Assembly (NCBI RefSeq): GCF_001579805.1
Contig: NZ_CP014546.1
Span: forward strand, 310,001 to 374,000
Origin: Pseudomonas azotoformans
GTDB taxonomy: Bacteria; Pseudomonadota; Gammaproteobacteria; Pseudomonadales; Pseudomonadaceae
Direction: 5' to 3'
Length of the DNA: 64,000 bases
In this document: piece after piece, positions 37,748 through 48,256 of the stretch
Position numbering within the stretch: the stretch's first letter is position 1
Layout: every line of letters begins with the position of its first letter
Notes under the pieces: model-generated
What the model was told of the DNA's origin: nothing
Databases searched by the model: none
What the model saw: the letters and a program-made list of their open reading frames with translations, nothing else
Translations under genes and position numbers: made by a program

Positions 37748-38515
37748 ATGCCCGCCCCTGCTCTTTCCGGCCCGCAATACCTGCGTGAAGGCCTCAAACT
37801 GGTGTTGAGCCCCGGCCTGCGCCTGTTTGTGCTGCTGCCGCTGGTGATCAACCTGGTGCTGTTCGTCGGCTTGATCTATTTCGCCGGTCATCAGTTCAGC
37901 CTGTGGGTCGATCATCTGATGCCGACGCTGCCGACTTGGCTGAGCTTTCTGAACTACCTGCTCTGGCCCCTGTTTGTCGTGTTGGTGGTGTTGATGGTGT
38001 TTTTCACGTTCACCATGCTGGCCAACATCATCGCCGCGCCCTTCAACGGCTTTCTCTCGGAGAAAGTGGAAGTGGTGGTACGCGGCACCGATGATTTCCC
38101 GGCCTTCAGCTGGGGCGAGTTGATCGCCATGGTCCCGCGCACCCTGGCCCGCGAGATGCGCAAGCTGGGCTACTTCCTGCCACGGGCCATTGGCCTGTTT
38201 ATCCTGTCGTTCATACCCGTGGTCAACCTGATCGCCGCCCCGCTGTGGCTGCTGTTTGGCGTGTGGATGATGGCGATCCAGTACATCGACTACCCGGCGG
38301 ATAACCACAAGCTGGGCTGGAACGAGATGCTCGCCTGGCTGCGCCAGAAACGCTGGCAGAGCATGAGCTTCGGCGGGATCGTCTATCTGGTACTGCTGGT
38401 GCCGGTGGTCAACCTGTTGATGATGCCCGCAGCGGTGGCCGGCGCCACGTTGTTCTGGGTGCGTGAACAAGGTGCCGAGGCAATGGCACAGCAGCAAAAA
38501 GTGACCCAGTCATAA
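37748..38515 (+). CDS. cysZ: Sulfate transporter CysZ
   Basis: CysZ is an inner membrane protein for sulfate uptake for cysteine synthesis. The 255-residue protein has four main hydrophobic segments, including [22 protein letters not shown] near residue 30 and the conserved [14 protein letters not shown] segment (here [16 protein letters not shown]). GGAG precedes the ATG by about six bases. The next gene, a glycosyltransferase, is in the same direction 54 bases later. Confidence 0.95.
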   Translation: MPAPALSGPQYLREGLKLVLSPGLRLFVLLPLVINLVLFVGLIYFAGHQFSLWVDHLMPTLPTWLSFLNYLLWPLFVVLVVLMVFFTFTMLANIIAAPFNGFLSEKVEVVVRGTDDFPAFSWGELIAMVPRTLAREMRKLGYFLPRAIGLFILSFIPVVNLIAAPLWLLFGVWMMAIQYIDYPADNHKLGWNEMLAWLRQKRWQSMSFGGIVYLVLLVPVVNLLMMPAAVAGATLFWVREQGAEAMAQQQKVTQS

Positions 38516-38569
38516 ATCCATCATCTCGATGACACAATGACGACATGGCCCACGGCGACACTGTGGGTC

Positions 38570-39772
38570 ATGACGACAGCCTCGCTTCACATCACCCTCA
38601 TTACCGAAACCTTCCCGCCAGAGATCAACGGGGTGGCCAATACCCTTGGTCGCCTGTGTGAGGGTTTGCGTGCCCGTGGCCATCAAGTCGAGCTGGTGCG
38701 TCCGCGCCAGGGCGTCGACCAGAGCCGCCCCAGCGACGACGCCTTGCTGCTGTGCCGTGGCTGGCCGCTGCCGGGTTATCCGGGCCTGCAATGGGGGCAG
38801 TCGTCGATGCACAAATTGCTGCGGCGCTGGACCCGTCAGCGCCCGGACGTGCTGTACATCGCCACGGAAGGACCGCTAGGTTTGTCCGCGCTGCGCGCCG
38901 CACGTCGCCTGGGGATCAGCGTGGTCAGCGGCTTTCACACCAACTTCCAGCAGTACTCGAACCAATATGGCATGAGTATGCTGAGCCGGATGGTCACTCA
39001 CTATCTGCGCTGGTTCCATAACCGCTCGACCCTGACCCTAGTGCCCAGCGCCAGCCAGCGCCTGGAACTGGAACGCAAGCATTTCGAGCGTCTGGGCATG
39101 TTGTCGCGCGGAGTGGACAGCCAGTTGTTCCACCCGGCCAAACGCGACAATGCATTGCGGGAAAGTTGGGCGCTGAACAGTGAACAAACCGCCGTGCTCT
39201 ATGTGGGCCGGTTGGCCCAGGAGAAAAACCTGGGGTTGCTCAAGCGCTGCTTCGAGACCTTGCAGGACACCTACCCTCTGCGTCAGATGAAGCTGATCAT
39301 CGTCGGTGATGGCCCGCAACGCGCGACGATGGAGAAAGAACTGCCGGAGGCGATCTTCTGCGGCACCTTGCGCGGTGAGGAACTGGCGCGGCACTACGCG
39401 TCAGGTGATGTGTTCCTGTTCCCCAGCCTGACCGAAACCTTCGGCAATGTGGTGCTGGAAGCGATGGCGTCGGGGTTGGGTGTGGTGGCCTACGATCAGG
39501 CAGCGGCGACGCAGCATATTCGCCATGGCTACAACGGCGTGCTGGCGATGCCGGGGGATGAGAACGCGTTTTGCGAGGCGGCCAACTGGCTGCTGGAGGA
39601 CGCCGAAAGCCTGCGTCGCATGCGCCTGAATGCACGTCAGCATGCGAGTCGCCAGGGTTGGCCGGCGATCATCGAGCAATTCGAACGCCAGTTGCGCGGG
39701 GTCTGCAAGGACGGGCACCCGGTGCCCGCCCTGTCGCCGCTTACACCAGGGTCGTCAACGCCTCACGACTGA
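38570..39772 (+). CDS. GT4-type glycosyltransferase
   Basis: This family 4 glycosyltransferase has about 400 residues. The N-terminal half begins ITLITETFPPEINGVANTLGRL, typical of enzymes related to mannosyl- and diacylglycerol glucuronosyl-transferases; the C-terminal half has GRLAQEKNL, IVGDGPQR and the catalytic-type SLTETFGNVVLEAMASGLGVVAY. An upstream in-frame ATG at 38537 adds 11 residues that do not look conserved. It may act on a membrane lipid; that is inference from its relatives. The 3' end overlaps the convergent old yellow enzyme gene by 32 bases. Confidence 0.88.
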   Translation: MTTASLHITLITETFPPEINGVANTLGRLCEGLRARGHQVELVRPRQGVDQSRPSDDALLLCRGWPLPGYPGLQWGQSSMHKLLRRWTRQRPDVLYIATEGPLGLSALRAARRLGISVVSGFHTNFQQYSNQYGMSMLSRMVTHYLRWFHNRSTLTLVPSASQRLELERKHFERLGMLSRGVDSQLFHPAKRDNALRESWALNSEQTAVLYVGRLAQEKNLGLLKRCFETLQDTYPLRQMKLIIVGDGPQRATMEKELPEAIFCGTLRGEELARHYASGDVFLFPSLTETFGNVVLEAMASGLGVVAYDQAAATQHIRHGYNGVLAMPGDENAFCEAANWLLEDAESLRRMRLNARQHASRQGWPAIIEQFERQLRGVCKDGHPVPALSPLTPGSSTPHD

Positions 39773-40845
39773 AGGGCAGGATGTCGCCCTCGCGGCCTTC
39801 GCGCACCTTCAACGCCCAATCCGGATCGACCAGTAGCGCACGCCCTACCGCCACCAAGTCGAACTCATCGTTATTCAGGCGCTCCAGCAGCTTCTCGAGG
39901 CTGGCCGGTTGCGCGACCTTGTCGGTGTTGACCATGAACTGCAGGAACTCGCCATCCAGGCCGACACTGCCCACAGTGATGGTCGGTTTGCCGGTGAGCT
40001 GGCGAGTCCAGCCGGCGAGGTTGAGGTCGGACCCTTCGAATTCAGGCTCCCAAAAACGGCGCGTGGAGCAGTGGAAAATGTCCACACCCGCGTCAGACAA
40101 CGGCTTGAGAAATTCGCCCAACGCCTCAGGAGTTTGTACCAGCCGCGCGGTGTAATCCTGCTGCTTCCACTGGGAGAAACGGAAGATGATCGGGAAGTCC
40201 GGACCGACGGCGGCGCGGGTGGCCTGGATCAGCTCGATGGCAAAACGCGAGCGGTTGGCCAGGCTGCCGCCGTATTCGTCGGTACGCTGATTGCTGCCTT
40301 CCCAGAAGAACTGATCGACCAGATAGCCGTGGGCGCCGTGGATCTCAACGCCATCCATACCGATGCTCTGGGCATCCTTGGCGGCTTGGGCGAAGGCGTT
40401 GATCACCTCCTTGATGTCTTGATGGGTCATGCCGTGCACGACCACGTTGCCATCCTTGAGTTTTTCCATCGGGCCGTAGGCTGGCACGCTGGCATCCGGC
40501 TCGGTGCCGATGCGACGTACGCTGCCCACATGCCACAGCTGCGGGACGATCTTGCCGCCTTCGGCATGTACCGCGTCGACGACTTTCTTCCAGCCAGCCA
40601 GGGCGGCTTCACCGTAGAAGTGCGGGACGTTGGGGTAACCGTTCGAGGCCCTGGTGGCCGACCACGGTGCCTTCGGTGATGATCAGGCCCACTCCAGCAG
40701 CGGCGCGGCGGCGGTAGTACTCGATGACTTTGGAGTTGGGGATACCGCCCGGCGAAAACGAGCGGGTCATCGGCGCCATGACAACGCGGGTCGACAGTTG
40801 CAACGCACCGAGCTGGAAGGGTTTGAACAAGGCTTGGACGGGCAT
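39741..40845 (-). pseudogene. Old yellow enzyme-family oxidoreductase, frameshifted
   Basis: This is an FMN-dependent ene-reductase gene split into two frames. The first frame (from 40845, GGAG upstream) encodes MPVQALFKPFQLGALQ to GTVVGHQ; the rest (YPNVPHFYGEAALAGWKKVV through the GVEIHGAHGYLVDQFFW active-site motif to the end at 39741) is in another frame. Removing one G from the minus-strand GGGCC at 40647-40651 rejoins them as VVGHQASNGYPNV, which fits the family. With that correction the protein would be about 368 residues and complete. It may be a true mutation or an assembly error. Confidence 0.88.
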
Positions 40846-40935
40846 GGGGCACTCCACGGAAGTCGGGGTTTATGATGTGGATAATATGGGGAGCGCGAGG
40901 TGCTGGGTAGCACTATTGATCTGGGTGATTAAGGG

Positions 40936-40967
40936 GTAAAAGTGCAGGAGCCAGCCTGGCTCCTGCA
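40936..40967 (-). terminator. Terminator after the glutathione peroxidase gene
   Basis: TGCAGGAGCCA and TGGCTCCTGCA form a perfect 11-bp stem with a three-base loop, followed on the minus strand by CTTTT. Confidence 0.8.
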
Positions 40968-40977
40968 GAAGGGTTGT

Positions 40978-41460
40978 TCAGCTCAAGGCTTTTTCGATGG
41001 CCTGGACTATCGTCGGATCGTCCGGCGCCGTGCGCGGGGAGAAGCGTGCGAGCACTCGCCCATCCTTGCCCAGCAAGAACTTCTCGAAGTTCCAGGTGAT
41101 GTCCCCAGGAAACTCGGCGCCCTCCCCCGCCAGCAAGCGGTAGAGCTGATGACGATCCGGGCCGTTCACGTCGAGCTTGCTGCCCAAAGGAAAGGTCACG
41201 CCGTAGTTAAGGCTGCAGAACTCGCGGATCTCTTCTTCAGAGCCCGGCTCCTGGCCGGCAAACTGGTTGCACGGCAGGCCAAGCACGGTAAACCCCTGGT
41301 CCTTGTACTGCTGGTAGAGGTTCTCCAGCGAGGCGTATTGCGGGGTCAAACCACATTTGGACGCCACGTTGACCACCAGCACCACTTGCCCCTTGAAGGG
41401 CGCCAGCGGCAGCTCTTGTCCGTCCAAAGCTTTGAGTTTCAGGTCGTGGAAAGCACTCAT
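40978..41460 (-). CDS. Glutathione peroxidase-family thiol peroxidase
   Basis: This 160-residue thiol peroxidase of the glutathione peroxidase family reduces hydroperoxides. It uses cysteine (VASKCGLTPQ, Cys36) rather than selenocysteine, with the catalytic glutamine in LPCNQFAGQEPG and tryptophan in ITWNFEKFL. Bacterial Cys-type members commonly use thioredoxin, and the trxB gene lies nearby. The ATG at 41460 has a GGAG site; the frame to 41547 is an unsupported extension. Confidence 0.94.
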   Translation of the reverse strand: MSAFHDLKLKALDGQELPLAPFKGQVVLVVNVASKCGLTPQYASLENLYQQYKDQGFTVLGLPCNQFAGQEPGSEEEIREFCSLNYGVTFPLGSKLDVNGPDRHQLYRLLAGEGAEFPGDITWNFEKFLLGKDGRVLARFSPRTAPDDPTIVQAIEKALS

Positions 41461-41561
41461 GACGAACTCCAGATATCCCATGTTCTTCGCATTGCGGCAC
41501 GTCGAGATTACAACCCGCAAGCCTGCAATCATAGACGCCGATTGCAAAACCCGCCTGCGGG

Positions 41562-42026
41562 TTACTGAGCGGTCGGCCAGGGCAAAATCGGAATGGCGGT
41601 CACGGCGTTTTGCGGGCTGCCTTCGATCAGGCGGTCGCTGTACACCAGGTAAACCAAGGTGTTGCGCTTCTTGTCGAGGAAGCGCACCACCTGCATGGTC
41701 TTGAACACCAGGGAGGTGCGCTCCTTGAACACTTCGTCGCCGTCCTTGAGTTCGCCCTTGAAGCGGATCGGGCCGACCTGGCGGCAGGCAATCGAGGCTT
41801 CGGCGCGGTCTTCGGCCAGCCCGAGGCCGCCTTTGACGCCGCCGGTCTTGGCGCGGGACAGGTAGCAGGTCACGCCGTCGACCTTGGGGTCATCGAAGGC
41901 TTCAACCACAATCCGGTCGTTGGGGCCGACAAACTTGAACACCGTCGACACCTGGCCGATTTCTTCAGCAGAGGCCAACAATGGCATGGCCAACAGCAGG
42001 CCGAGCAATCCCTTCATGACACGCAT
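41562..42026 (-). CDS. creA: CreA-family periplasmic protein
   Basis: This 154-residue CreA family protein has a signal peptide ([14 protein letters not shown]) and the conserved segments [29 protein letters not shown] and [12 protein letters not shown] with two cysteines. CreA is widespread in proteobacteria; its function is not established. It lies 15 bases after proB on the same strand. Confidence 0.9.
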   Translation of the reverse strand: MRVMKGLLGLLLAMPLLASAEEIGQVSTVFKFVGPNDRIVVEAFDDPKVDGVTCYLSRAKTGGVKGGLGLAEDRAEASIACRQVGPIRFKGELKDGDEVFKERTSLVFKTMQVVRFLDKKRNTLVYLVYSDRLIEGSPQNAVTAIPILPWPTAQ

Positions 42027-42041
42027 GGTGTATTCCTTTGG

Positions 42042-43160
42042 TTAGACCAGGATCAGGTTATCGCGGTGAACCAGTTCCGGTTCGGCCATGTAACCCAATA
42101 GTCCGACAATCGCATCGGAGGATTGTCCAATGATTTTCTGCGCTTCGAGCGCGCTGTAGTTGGCCAGGCCACGGGCGATCTCACGACCGTCCGGCGCCAC
42201 GCACACCACCATCTCGCCCCGGCGGAAGCTGCCCTGTACCAACTTGACGCCGACCGGCAGCAGGCTCTTATTGCCTTGGGACAGCGCAGACACGGCGCCA
42301 GCGTCCAGCACCAGAGTGCCACGGGTTTGCAGATGACCGGCCAGCCACTGTTTGCGCGCCGCCAGCATGCCGCGTTCCGGCGACAGCAGCGTACCGATGC
42401 GCTCGCCGGCCTTGAGACGATCCAGCACGCGCTCGATGCGCCCGCCGACGATGATGGTGTGGGCACCGGAACGCGCCGCCAGACGCGCCGCACGCAACTT
42501 GGTCTGCATGCCACCACGGCCCAGGGCCCCGCCGACACTACCGGCCACGGCGTCCAGCGCGGGGTCATCGGCGCGGGCTTCGTAGATCAGCTGGGCCTCC
42601 GGATTGTTGCGCGGGTCGGCGTCGAACATGCCATCGCGGTCGGTGAGGATCACCAGCAGGTCGGCTTCCACCAGGTTGGCCACCAGGGCGGCCAAGGTGT
42701 CGTTGTCGCCAAAACGGATTTCGTCGGTAACCACGGTGTCGTTTTCGTTGATCACCGGGATGACTTTCAGCTCCACCAGCGCGCGCAAGGTGCTGCGGGC
42801 GTTGAGGTAGCGCTTGCGGTCGGACAGGTCATCGTGGGTCAGCAGGATCTGCGCCGTATGGCGGCCGTGCTCGGCAAAGCTGGATTCCCAGGCTTGCACC
42901 AGGCCCATCTGACCAATGGCGGCGGCGGCTTGCAGTTCGTGCATCGCGCTGGGTCGCGCGGTCCAGCCGAGGCGGCTCATCCCGGCGGCAACCGCCCCGG
43001 ACGACACCAGCACCAACTCCACACCGGCCTCATGCAAGGCCACCATCTGCTCGACCCAGACGCTCATGGCTGCGCGATCGAGCCCCTTGCCATCCGCCGT
43101 CAGCAACGCACTGCCGATCTTTACGACCCAGCGCTGCGCACCTGTCACTTTGCTCCGCAT
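42042..43160 (-). CDS. proB: Glutamate 5-kinase
   Basis: ProB phosphorylates glutamate in the first step of proline synthesis. The 372-residue protein has an amino acid kinase domain ([55 protein letters not shown]) and a C-terminal PUA domain from about residue 280. The family start [12 protein letters not shown] fits 43160; ATGs at 43169 and 43163 are close alternatives. It lies downstream of obgE, with a terminator between. Confidence 0.96.
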   Translation of the reverse strand: MRSKVTGAQRWVVKIGSALLTADGKGLDRAAMSVWVEQMVALHEAGVELVLVSSGAVAAGMSRLGWTARPSAMHELQAAAAIGQMGLVQAWESSFAEHGRHTAQILLTHDDLSDRKRYLNARSTLRALVELKVIPVINENDTVVTDEIRFGDNDTLAALVANLVEADLLVILTDRDGMFDADPRNNPEAQLIYEARADDPALDAVAGSVGGALGRGGMQTKLRAARLAARSGAHTIIVGGRIERVLDRLKAGERIGTLLSPERGMLAARKQWLAGHLQTRGTLVLDAGAVSALSQGNKSLLPVGVKLVQGSFRRGEMVVCVAPDGREIARGLANYSALEAQKIIGQSSDAIVGLLGYMAEPELVHRDNLILV

Positions 43161-43225
43161 CATCTTCAACCTTAGATTGAGGGCTGCGCGACCCAGCGCG
43201 GCCCATAACGTTAAACCCGGATACT

Positions 43226-43256
43226 AAAACGCCGCTCCAACAGGAGCGGCGTTCAA
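43226..43256 (-). terminator. Terminator after obgE
   Basis: AACGCCGCTCC-TGTT-GGAGCGGCGTT forms a perfect stem on the minus strand, followed by TTAG. It separates obgE from proB. Confidence 0.8.
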
Positions 43257-43271
43257 GTTTATCGCAACGAC

Positions 43272-44525
<1,254 letters not shown>

Positions 44526-44645
44526 TTAAGAAACCAAGACATAAGACTCTTGCAAAAATGAGCGCAGCGACCTCAATCAGCGACCGCAAAAACCAGCGCC
44601 TGAGCCCATTACAAACAGCTTTGCAAGAGACTCACCCCACAAACG

Positions 44646-44675
44646 AAAAAGCCCCGTCGCAAGACAGGGCTTTTC
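44646..44675. terminator. Terminator after rpmA
   Basis: AAAAGCCC and GGGCTTTT form the base of a hairpin 15 bases downstream of the rpmA stop on the minus strand. It may reduce read-through into obgE. Confidence 0.75.
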
Positions 44676-44689
44676 CAGCGATCTCGCAA

Positions 44690-44947
44690 TTAAGCTGCGA
44701 CAACGCTCACGTAACGGCGGTTGAACGCGCCTTTTACTTCAAACTTGATCACGCCTTCGATTTTCGCGAAGAGGGTGTGATCTTTACCCATGCCTACACC
44801 GTAACCGGCGTGGAATTGGGTGCCGCGCTGACGCACGATGATGTTGCCCGGAATGATTTTCTGGCCGCCATACATCTTCACGCCAAGGCGTTTGGCTTCT
44901 GAGTCGCGACCGTTACGGGTACTACCACCAGCTTTTTTGTGTGCCAT
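44690..44947 (-). CDS. rpmA: 50S ribosomal protein L27
   Basis: L27 is an 85-residue protein whose N-terminal tail reaches the peptidyl transferase centre. It begins [20 protein letters not shown], without the N-terminal extension found in Firmicutes. It lies 34 bases after rplU in the standard rplU-rpmA pair. Confidence 0.98.
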   Translation of the reverse strand: MAHKKAGGSTRNGRDSEAKRLGVKMYGGQKIIPGNIIVRQRGTQFHAGYGVGMGKDHTLFAKIEGVIKFEVKGAFNRRYVSVVAA

Positions 44948-44981
44948 GAGTCAATTCTCCTAGTGAGGAATTAGGCTGAAA

Positions 44982-45296
44982 TTAAGCCTGAATACCGGTG
45001 ATTTTGATCTCGGTGTACCACTGGCGGTGGCCCATACGCTTCATGTGGTGCTTACGACGACGGAACTTGATGATGCGGACTTTATCGTGACGACCTTGGG
45101 AGATCACTTCAGCCACAACGGTAGCGCCAGCAACAACTGGAGCGCCGATGTTCACGTCATCGCCATTGGCGACCAACAGAACGCGATCAAAAGTAACGGA
45201 TTCGCCGGTAGCGACTTCCAGTTTTTCGATCTTCAGGTATTCACCTGGGGCGACTTTGTATTGCTTGCCACCAGTAACAATTACTGCGTACGACAT
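44982..45296 (-). CDS. rplU: 50S ribosomal protein L21
   Basis: L21 binds 23S rRNA. The 104-residue protein begins [26 protein letters not shown] and contains the conserved [18 protein letters not shown]. The ATG at 45296 has a GGAG site; the frame to 45356 lies in the leader. A good promoter upstream gives a leader of about 125 bases before this first gene of the pair. Confidence 0.98.
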   Translation of the reverse strand: MSYAVIVTGGKQYKVAPGEYLKIEKLEVATGESVTFDRVLLVANGDDVNIGAPVVAGATVVAEVISQGRHDKVRIIKFRRRKHHMKRMGHRQWYTEIKITGIQA

Positions 45297-45427
45297 GGTA
45301 TTTCTCCGATAATCCTGCTCACCCAGCGCTTTATAAGAAGAGGTATTGGCTGGCATGGCTGCATGGGATGGACGTCCCTAATGCAATTGCGTAAGGCAGG
45401 TGCTGCCCAGGAAGTTCAGGGTGCGCG

Positions 45428-45456
45428 ATTGTACGCAAGGTAAATGGGTGTTGCAA
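45428..45456 (-). promoter_or_regulatory. rplU sigma-70 promoter
   Basis: On the minus strand TTGCAA (45451-45456) and TACAAT (45428-45433) are separated by 17 bases, a near-consensus housekeeping promoter. Confidence 0.75.
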
Positions 45457-45474
45457 GGGGCCGTCTATCGCGCC

Positions 45475-45503
45475 TTGACACTGGGGGGCCTGGGTCCTAG
45501 CAT
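45475..45503 (+). promoter_or_regulatory. ispB sigma-70 promoter
   Basis: A perfect -35 TTGACA (45475-45480), a 17-base spacer and TAGCAT (45498-45503) lie 33 bases before the ispB start, back to back with the rplU promoter. Confidence 0.8.
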
Positions 45504-45535
45504 GCCGCGCAACCCTTCTGGAGCGACTGTCGCTG

Positions 45536-46504
45536 ATGCAACCCCAAGCTTTCTACCGCGCGGTCGCGGACGATTTTAGCGCCGTCGACGGCATCATCAA
45601 GCAGCAGCTGACGTCTAAAGTGCCGCTGGTCTCCAAAATTGGCGACTATATTACGTCGGCGGGCGGTAAGCGCCTGCGTCCTTTATTAGTGCTGCTGTGC
45701 GGCAAGGCTCTGGGTCGCGAAGGCGATGACCTGCGCCTGCTGGCCGCCACGATCGAATTCCTGCACACCGCGACCCTACTGCATGACGACGTGGTCGACA
45801 TGTCCGGCATGCGCCGTGGCCGCGAGACCGCCAACGCCATGTGGGGCAATGCCCCAAGCGTGCTGGTGGGCGACTTCCTGTACTCGCGCTCGTTCGAAAT
45901 GATGGTTGAACTCGGCTCGATGCCGGTGATGAAGATTCTTTCACAGGCCACCCGCATCATCGCCGAAGGCGAAGTGTTGCAACTGTCGAAGGTCCGTGAC
46001 GCCAGCACCACCGAAGAAACCTACATGGAAGTGATCCGCGGCAAAACCGCGATGCTCTTCGAAGCCTCCACCCATAGCGCCGCTGCACTGTGCGGCGCAA
46101 CGGCCGAGCAGGCCGAGGCCTTGCGCACCTTTGGTGATCACCTGGGCGTCGCGTTCCAACTGGTCGACGACCTGCTCGACTACAAGGGCGACGCTGAAAC
46201 CCTGGGCAAGAACGTCGGTGATGACTTGGCTGAAGGCAAGCCAACCCTGCCGCTGATCTACACCATGCGCGAAGGCACGCCGGAACAGGCCGCCCTGGTG
46301 CGCAAGGCGATCCAGAAAGGCGGGATCGAAGACCTGGAGGCCATCCGCGCCGCCGTGGAAGCCTCGGGTTCGCTGGAGTACACCGCGCAACTGGCGCGTG
46401 ACTACGTGGCCCGTGCCATCCAATGCCTGCAAGCCCTTCCCGCCAGCGAATACCGCGACGCCCTGGTCGAGCTGAGTGAGTTCGCGGTTGCGCGTACGCA
46501 CTAA
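45536..46504 (+). CDS. ispB: Octaprenyl diphosphate synthase
   Basis: IspB makes the long polyprenyl diphosphate used as the ubiquinone side chain. The 322-residue trans-prenyltransferase has GGKRLRPLLVLL, the first aspartate-rich motif LLHDDVVD (about residues 80-87) and the second LVDDLLDYKGD. It is divergent from rplU, as in most gammaproteobacteria. Pseudomonads use ubiquinone-9, so the product may be nonaprenyl. Confidence 0.96.
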   Translation: MQPQAFYRAVADDFSAVDGIIKQQLTSKVPLVSKIGDYITSAGGKRLRPLLVLLCGKALGREGDDLRLLAATIEFLHTATLLHDDVVDMSGMRRGRETANAMWGNAPSVLVGDFLYSRSFEMMVELGSMPVMKILSQATRIIAEGEVLQLSKVRDASTTEETYMEVIRGKTAMLFEASTHSAAALCGATAEQAEALRTFGDHLGVAFQLVDDLLDYKGDAETLGKNVGDDLAEGKPTLPLIYTMREGTPEQAALVRKAIQKGGIEDLEAIRAAVEASGSLEYTAQLARDYVARAIQCLQALPASEYRDALVELSEFAVARTH

Positions 46505-46515
46505 AACGCGGGCCT

Positions 46516-46539
46516 ATGTGGGAGGCCCCCCTCCCACAT
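46516..46539. repeat. Perfect hairpin after ispB
   Basis: ATGTGGGAGG and CCTCCCACAT form a perfect 10-bp stem with a four-base loop. The GTGGGAG core is that of short Pseudomonas REP-like hairpins, and it may also end the ispB transcript. Confidence 0.65.
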
Positions 46540-46576
46540 TTAGATTTCATACAACCTGTAAGACCGCAAAACCCTA

Positions 46577-46582
46577 TATAAT
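46577..46582 (+). promoter_or_regulatory. -10 element of the PhnA-like gene
   Basis: A perfect TATAAT lies 39 bases before the GTG start. No good -35 is seen at the expected distance. Confidence 0.5.
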
Positions 46583-46620
46583 GTGCGCCCTTTAGCCATC
46601 CTGACTCTCAAGGAGCCTTA

Positions 46621-46962
46621 GTGAGCACGTTGCCACCCTGCCCGAAATGCAATTCCGAATACACCTACGAAGACGGCGCCCAGCTGATCTGCCCGGAATG
46701 CGCCCATGAGTGGTCCGCCAATGGCGAGGCCGAAGCGGCCAGCGATGACGCCGTGAAAAAAGACTCCGTCGGCAATGTGCTGCAGGACGGCGACACCATC
46801 ACCGTGATCAAGGACCTCAAGGTCAAGGGCACGTCCCTGGTGGTCAAGGTCGGCACCAAGGTCAAGAACATCCGCCTGTGCGACGGCGACCACGATATCG
46901 ACTGCAAGATCGACGGTATCGGCCCGATGAAGCTCAAGTCCGAGTTCGTGCGCAAAGTCTGA
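46621..46962 (+). CDS. PhnA/YjdM-family zinc-ribbon protein
   Basis: This 113-residue protein is of the YjdM (PhnA) family. Its N-terminal zinc ribbon has two Cys pairs ([10 protein letters not shown] and [10 protein letters not shown]), and an SH3-like C-terminal domain runs from [15 protein letters not shown]. Despite the old name it is not required for phosphonate use in most bacteria. It starts with GTG ten bases after AAGGAG. It is transcribed alone. Confidence 0.92.
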   Translation: MSTLPPCPKCNSEYTYEDGAQLICPECAHEWSANGEAEAASDDAVKKDSVGNVLQDGDTITVIKDLKVKGTSLVVKVGTKVKNIRLCDGDHDIDCKIDGIGPMKLKSEFVRKV

Positions 46963-46973
46963 ATAGGCTGCCT

Positions 46974-46998
46974 CCATCCCGCGCCTGCCGCGGGATGG
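46974..46998. terminator. Hairpin after the PhnA-like gene
   Basis: CCATCCCGCG and CGCGGGATGG form a perfect 10-bp stem with a five-base loop, 11 bases after the stop. The T-tract is weak. Confidence 0.6.
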
Positions 46999-47076
46999 CG
47001 TTTCGCCCTCTTGTTTGATCCCGCGCAATATCCACACAGAAAAACCCAGAAACCGCCAATAGGCACTTGCTATTCT

Positions 47077-47096
47077 ACGAATAAGAATTATTCTCA
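47077..47096 (+). promoter_or_regulatory. Possible Fur box
   Basis: AATAAGAATTATTCTCATT, with the inner dyad AGAAT-T-ATTCT, matches about 11 of 19 positions of the classic Fur box. It lies 28 bases before the next ATG, where it could block transcription when iron is present. Confidence 0.4.
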
Positions 47097-47123
47097 TTGA
47101 AACCCATCAAGGAGATGAGACCC

Positions 47124-47381
47124 ATGACTTATTTGATAGACGCCTGGCTGGACCGACCACACCCTTACCTGCGGATCCTGCATCGGGAAACCGGTGAAGT
47201 CTGTGCGGTACTGGAAGAAGAAGCGCTGAATGAACTACAGGACCAGGGCGACCTGGACGTCAACGGGCTGAGTTCGAGCGAACCCGGCGTGCTGAAGGAA
47301 GTGGTGCGCAATCTGTTTCTGTTCTGCTATGCCCGAGCGTTGCGCCCAGCGACTGAGCTGAATGGCAAGTTCCATCCATGA
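47124..47381 (+). CDS. Small conserved Pseudomonas protein (PA4570-like)
   Basis: This 85-residue acidic protein (MTYLIDAWLDRPHPYLRILHRETGEVC) matches in position and character the small gene between ispB and fklB of P. aeruginosa (PA4570). I recall that gene as among those raised under iron starvation, and the possible Fur box upstream fits that. No domain or catalytic motif is visible. AAGGAG lies ten bases before the ATG. Function unknown. Confidence 0.8.
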   Translation: MTYLIDAWLDRPHPYLRILHRETGEVCAVLEEEALNELQDQGDLDVNGLSSSEPGVLKEVVRNLFLFCYARALRPATELNGKFHP

Positions 47382-47397
47382 AAAAACCAGTAAAACA

Positions 47398-47427
47398 CTG
47401 TGGGAGCGAGCAGGCTCGTTCCCACAG
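47398..47427. repeat. REP-like palindrome after fklB
   Basis: CTGTGGGAGCGAG and CTCGTTCCCACAG form a near-perfect stem with a CAGG loop, between two convergent genes. It is a single Pseudomonas REP-type hairpin and may act as a terminator. Confidence 0.75.
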
Positions 47428-47441
47428 GTAATCAGCAGGTC

Positions 47442-48059
47442 TTACAGAACGTCGAGCAGCTCGACGTCAAACACCAGAACGCTGTGCGGCGGGATGCTGC
47501 CAACGCCTTGAGCGCCGTAAGCCAGTTCGCTCGGCACATACAGGCGCCATTTGCTGCCGGCATTCATCAGTTGCAGAGCTTCGGTCCAGCCGGCGATCAC
47601 GCCGCCTACCGGGAATTCTGCAGGCTGGCCGCGCTCGTAGGAGCTGTCGAACACAGTGCCGTCAATCAGGGTGCCGTGGTAGTGAGTGCGTACCTGGTCT
47701 TCACGGGTCGGCTTGGCGCCGTCACCTGCGGTCAGCACTTCGAATTGCAGGCCGGAAGCCAGGGTGGTGATGCCATCGCGCTTGGCGTTTTCAGCCAGGA
47801 AGGCCAGGCCAGCGCCAGCAGCCGCTTCAGCCTTGGCAGCCGCTTCGGCTTGCATGACTTCACGGATCACTTTGAAGCTGGCGGCCATTTGCTCTTGGTC
47901 CACACGGCTTGGCTTGCCGGCGAACGCGTCGGTCAGGCCAGCCAGGATCGCGTCCAGGCTCACGCCCGGTGGTGGGTTGTCGCGCAGTTGGTCGCCCAGT
48001 TGACGGCCAATGCCGTAGCTGACGCGGGTTTCGTCGGTGGACAGATTAACTTCGGACAT
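47442..48059 (-). CDS. fklB: FKBP-type peptidyl-prolyl isomerase
   Basis: FklB speeds isomerisation of proline peptide bonds. The 205-residue protein has an N-terminal helical dimerisation part (residues 1-95) and a C-terminal FKBP domain with VRTHYHGTLIDGTVFDSSYERGQPAEFPV and GSIPPHSVLVFDVELL. It has no signal peptide, so it is cytosolic. The start at 48059 (MSEVNLSTDE) is the family start; the frame to 48122 is an unsupported extension. Confidence 0.95.
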   Translation of the reverse strand: MSEVNLSTDETRVSYGIGRQLGDQLRDNPPPGVSLDAILAGLTDAFAGKPSRVDQEQMAASFKVIREVMQAEAAAKAEAAAGAGLAFLAENAKRDGITTLASGLQFEVLTAGDGAKPTREDQVRTHYHGTLIDGTVFDSSYERGQPAEFPVGGVIAGWTEALQLMNAGSKWRLYVPSELAYGAQGVGSIPPHSVLVFDVELLDVL

Positions 48060-48256
48060 GAAGGTGCTCCGCTGTAGGACGACACACAAAAAGCCGCACG
48101 TAGGCCGCGCTTTCCTGGTCATCCAAAACTAAAAGGGCCAGCAGACTAGCACACAACACCCGGCCTTGATGAGCGCCCCTGTATACCTATCTACAGCCGG
48201 ACACCCGCAGCCCCTCGCCATGCTGATGATTCCATTCATCACCTTGGGGCCGTGCA

